From positions 43,790,156 to 43,854,155 of the forward strand of contig NC_044568.1 in assembly GCF_007565055.1 (NCBI RefSeq): 64,000 bases of DNA. Direction: 5' to 3'. The position numbers were made by a program, and so were the translations under genes. The stretch comes from Rhinopithecus roxellana. Taxonomy: Eukaryota > Chordata > Mammalia > Primates > Cercopithecidae. Under the pieces are notes generated by a model. That model ran no database searches, had not been told where the DNA came from, and saw only the letters and a list, made by a program, of their open reading frames with translations. Each line of letters opens with the position of its first letter. Position 1 is the first letter of the stretch. Of the stretch, positions 61,467 through 64,000 are shown piece by piece.

Positions 61467-61752
61467 AGACGGAGTCTCGCTCTGTCGCCCAGGCTGGAGT
61501 GCAGTGGCCGGATCTCAGCTCACTGCAAGCTACGCCTCCCGGGTTTACGCCATTCTCCTGCCTCAGCCTCCCGAGTAGCTGGGACTACAGGCGCCCGCCA
61601 CCTCGCCCGGCTAGTTTTTTGTATTTTTTTTTTTAGTAGAGACGGGGTTTCACCGTGTTAGCCAGGATGGTCTCGATCTCCTGACCTCGTGATCCGCCCG
61701 TCTCGGCCTCCCAAAGTGCTGGGATTACAGGCTTGAGCCACCGTGCCCGGCC
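61437..61752 (-). mobile_element. AluY-type SINE, Old World monkey lineage
   Basis: Full-length Alu inserted on the - strand: poly-T (its A tail) to 61465, right arm, A-rich linker (61621-61636) and left arm ending ccgtgcccggcc. A 15-bp target duplication flanks it. It carries variants I associate with cercopithecid AluY copies: on the + strand agtggccggatctcagc, gggtttacgccattctcc, acctcgcccggctag, cgcccgtctcggcc and ggcttgagccaccg. There is little divergence from that form, so it is probably a relatively young insertion. Confidence 0.93.
61670..61678 (-). promoter_or_regulatory. Alu internal RNA polymerase III B box
   Basis: The reverse complement reads gatcgagac, matching the B-box consensus GWTCRANNC in the left arm. 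The A-box region lies nearer the 5' end, around 61731-61745. The elements look intact, but activity is unknown. Confidence 0.65.
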
Positions 61753-61767
61753 GAAAGAAGCTTTCTT
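61753..61767 (+). repeat. Target-site duplication, right of Alu
   Basis: gaaagaagctttctt directly after the Alu 5' end; the satellite resumes with agaaatttcttgg. Confidence 0.88.
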
Positions 61768-64000
61768 AGAAATTTCTTGGTGATGTGTGAATTCATCTCA
61801 CAGTGTTACACTTATGTTTCGTGGAGCAGTCCATTAACACTGTCTTTGAGGAACCTGAGAAAGGCTTCTTTGGATCGGATTGAGGCCTGCGCTGATAAAG
61901 GAAATATCATCAGTTCAAAACATGAAAGAAGGTTTCTGAGAATATTCTTTCTGATCAGTGAGTTCATCTCACAGATTTACAACTTAGACCTCAGGAAGCA
62001 GTTGGCTAACACTCTTTTCGTGGAAACTGCAAAGTGGTATTTGGGATCCCATAGGGGCCCATGGTGAAATAGGAATTATCCTCACATAATAACTAGAGAG
62101 AATCATTCTGAGAGATTGCTTTCTGATGTGTGATTTCATCACACAGAGTTCCACCCTTCCCCTCTTGGAACAGTTTTCTAACACTGTTGTCATGGATTTT
62201 GCAAAGTGATATTTGGGAGCCCATAGGGGCCCATGGTGAAAAAGGAATTATCCTGACATAATAAGTTGAGAGAAGCTTTCTGGAGATTGCTTTCTGATAA
62301 TGACTTCATCACCCAGAGTTCCACCCTTCCCTTCTTGGAACAGTTTGCTAACAATGTTGTCGTGGATTCTGCAAAGTGATATTTGGGAGCTCATTGAGGG
62401 CAATGGTGAAAACGGAAATATCCTCAGATTAAACCTGGAAAGAAGCCTTCTCAGAAACTGCATTGCCATGTGTGAATGCAACTCACAGAGTTACACGCTT
62501 CTCTTCAGTGATCAGTTTGTTAACACAGTTTTGTGGAAATCTGCAATTAGATACTTCATAGCACAATGAAGCTTACGGTGACAAAGGAAATATCCTCAGA
62601 AGAAAACTAAAAAGTAGATTTCTTAGAAACTTCTTGGTGATGTGTGAATTCATCTCACAGAGTTACACTTTTGTTTCGTCGAGCAGTCCATTAACACTGA
62701 CTATGAGGAAACTGAGAATGGCTTCTTTGGATCACATTGGGGCCTATACGGATAAAGGAAATTTCATCAGTTCAAAACGTGAAGGAAACTTTCTGAGAAA
62801 CGTCTTTGTGATCATTGAGTTCATCTCACAGACTTACAACTTAGACCTCAGGAAGCAGTTTGCTAACACTGTTTTCGTGGAAACTGGAAAGTGATATTTG
62901 GGAGCCCATAGGGGCCCATGGTGAAAAATGAAATATCATCACATAATAAGTAGAGAGAAGCTTTCTGAGAGATTGCTTTCTGATGTATGACTTCATCAAA
63001 CAGAGTTCCACCCTTCCCTTCTTGGAACCGTTTGAGCACACTGTTTTCGTGGATTCTGCAAAGTTATATTTGGGAGCTCATTGAGGGCTCTGATGAAAAA
63101 GGAAATATCCTCAGATTAAAACCGGAAAAAGCGTTCTGAGAAACTGCATTGCCATGTGTGAATGCAACTCACAGAGTTACACGTTTCTCTTCAGTGATCA
63201 GTTTATTAACACAGTATTCTGGAAATCTGCAATTAGATGCTTCATAGCGCAATGAACCTTACGGTGAAAAAGGAAATATTCTAAGATGAAAACTAGAAAG
63301 AAGCTTTCTTAGAAACTTCTTGGGGATGTGCGAATTCATCTCACAGAGTTACACTTATGTTTCTGGAGTAGTCCATTAACACTGTCTTTGAGGGAACTGA
63401 GAAGGGCTTCTTTGGATCGCATTGAGGCCAAGGCTGATAAAGGAAATTTCATCAGTTCAAAACGTGAAAGAAGCTTTCTGACAAACTTCTCTCTGATCAG
63501 TGAGTTCATCTAACAGACTTAAACCTTAGACCTCAGGAAGAAGTTTGCTAACACTCTTTTCGTGGAAACTGCAAGGTGATATTTGGGAGCCCTTGGGGGC
63601 CCATGGTGAAAAGGAAATATCCTCACCTAAGAACTAGAGAGAAGCTATCTGAGAGATTGCTTTCTGATGTGTGACTTCATCACACAGAGTTAAACCCCTC
63701 ACTTCTTGGAACAGATTGCTGACATTGTTGTCGTGGATTCTGCAAAGTGATATTTGGGAGCCCATAGGGACCCATTGTGAAAAAGGAAGTATCCTCACAT
63801 AAAAACTAGAGAGAAGCTTTCTGAGAGATTGCTTTCTGATATGTGACTTCATCTCACAGAATTCCACCCTTCCCTTCTTGGAACAGTTTGCTGACACTGT
63901 TATCGTGGATTCTGCAAAGTGATATTTGCGACATCATTGTGGGCTATGGTGGAAAAGGAAATATCCTCAGAATAAAACTGAAAAGAAGCCTTCTCAGAAA
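61753..64000 (+). repeat. Alpha-satellite array, block 5 (to window end)
   Basis: Satellite monomers resume directly after the Alu. A-monomer starts are at 61769, 62626 and 63312. Units are 5 monomers, 4 monomers and an incomplete last one that runs off the window within an E monomer. Orientation and monomer order are unchanged, so the array extends beyond the window. Confidence 0.95.

Noticed and set aside
61397..61661. Open frames through the Alu on the + strand
   Set aside because: They consist of poly-T and antisense Alu sequence, a common source of false coding calls.
1..64000. CENP-B box candidates starting with ttcgtgga
   Set aside because: Strings such as ttcgtggaaactgc have TTCG and a correctly placed A but lack the CGGG end and lie at the wrong place in the monomer.
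1..64000. CRISPR-like array of regular repeats
   Set aside because: The period is 171 bp with no unique spacers. This is satellite DNA of a primate.

Overview
The window is primate centromeric or pericentromeric DNA. Almost all of it is one head-to-tail array of diverged alpha-satellite monomers of about 171 bp, all in the same orientation on the + strand. No host gene, tRNA, rRNA or CRISPR is visible. Only three non-satellite insertions break the array: two full-length LINE-1 elements on the + strand (L1-A, 15403-21581; L1-B, 52794-58857) and one Alu on the - strand (61437-61752). A 100-base N gap lies at 42809-42908. The Alu carries sequence states I know from Old World monkey AluY copies, and both L1s resemble macaque/baboon-type L1s, so the source is most likely a cercopithecid monkey. 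Species and chromosome cannot be read from the window.

The satellite is not a simple monomer array. Five monomer types, named here A to E, recur in fixed order as A-B-(C)n-D-E, with n mostly 0 to 4. This gives units of about 686 bp (4 monomers), 858 bp (5), 1,030 bp (6), 1,200 bp (7) and 1,370-1,400 bp (8). I could place 59 unit starts. A few units are recombined: an A/B hybrid at 9360, a three-monomer unit at 11075, and a short templated insertion at 4193. All monomers look A-box (pJ-alpha) type. I found no CENP-B box.

Larger-scale duplication overlies this. Two copies of a nine-monomer, 1.54-kb segment lie in tandem (36894-39980), and the differences I saw are only homopolymer-length changes. 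A 1,011-bp segment occurs twice, on both sides of L1-B, with one substitution seen. Both L1s sit at the same nucleotide of an A monomer, with the same duplicated target (agaaacttctt), inside flanks that share rare variants. Two L1-free copies of that site remain at 79-89 and 36505-36515. The four sites are spaced about 15 kb apart once L1 and the 1.54-kb duplication are discounted, which hints at a much longer repeating segment.

L1-A keeps an intact 338-codon ORF1 but a broken ORF2. L1-B is broken in both and has an FVDD reverse-transcriptase motif plus a 105-nt in-frame deletion. Neither can move by itself. The most useful leads are the co-localised L1s with uneven divergence, the L1-free paralogous sites, the variable-C higher-order structure in a monkey array, and the near-identical blocks that may be recent duplications or assembly artefacts.
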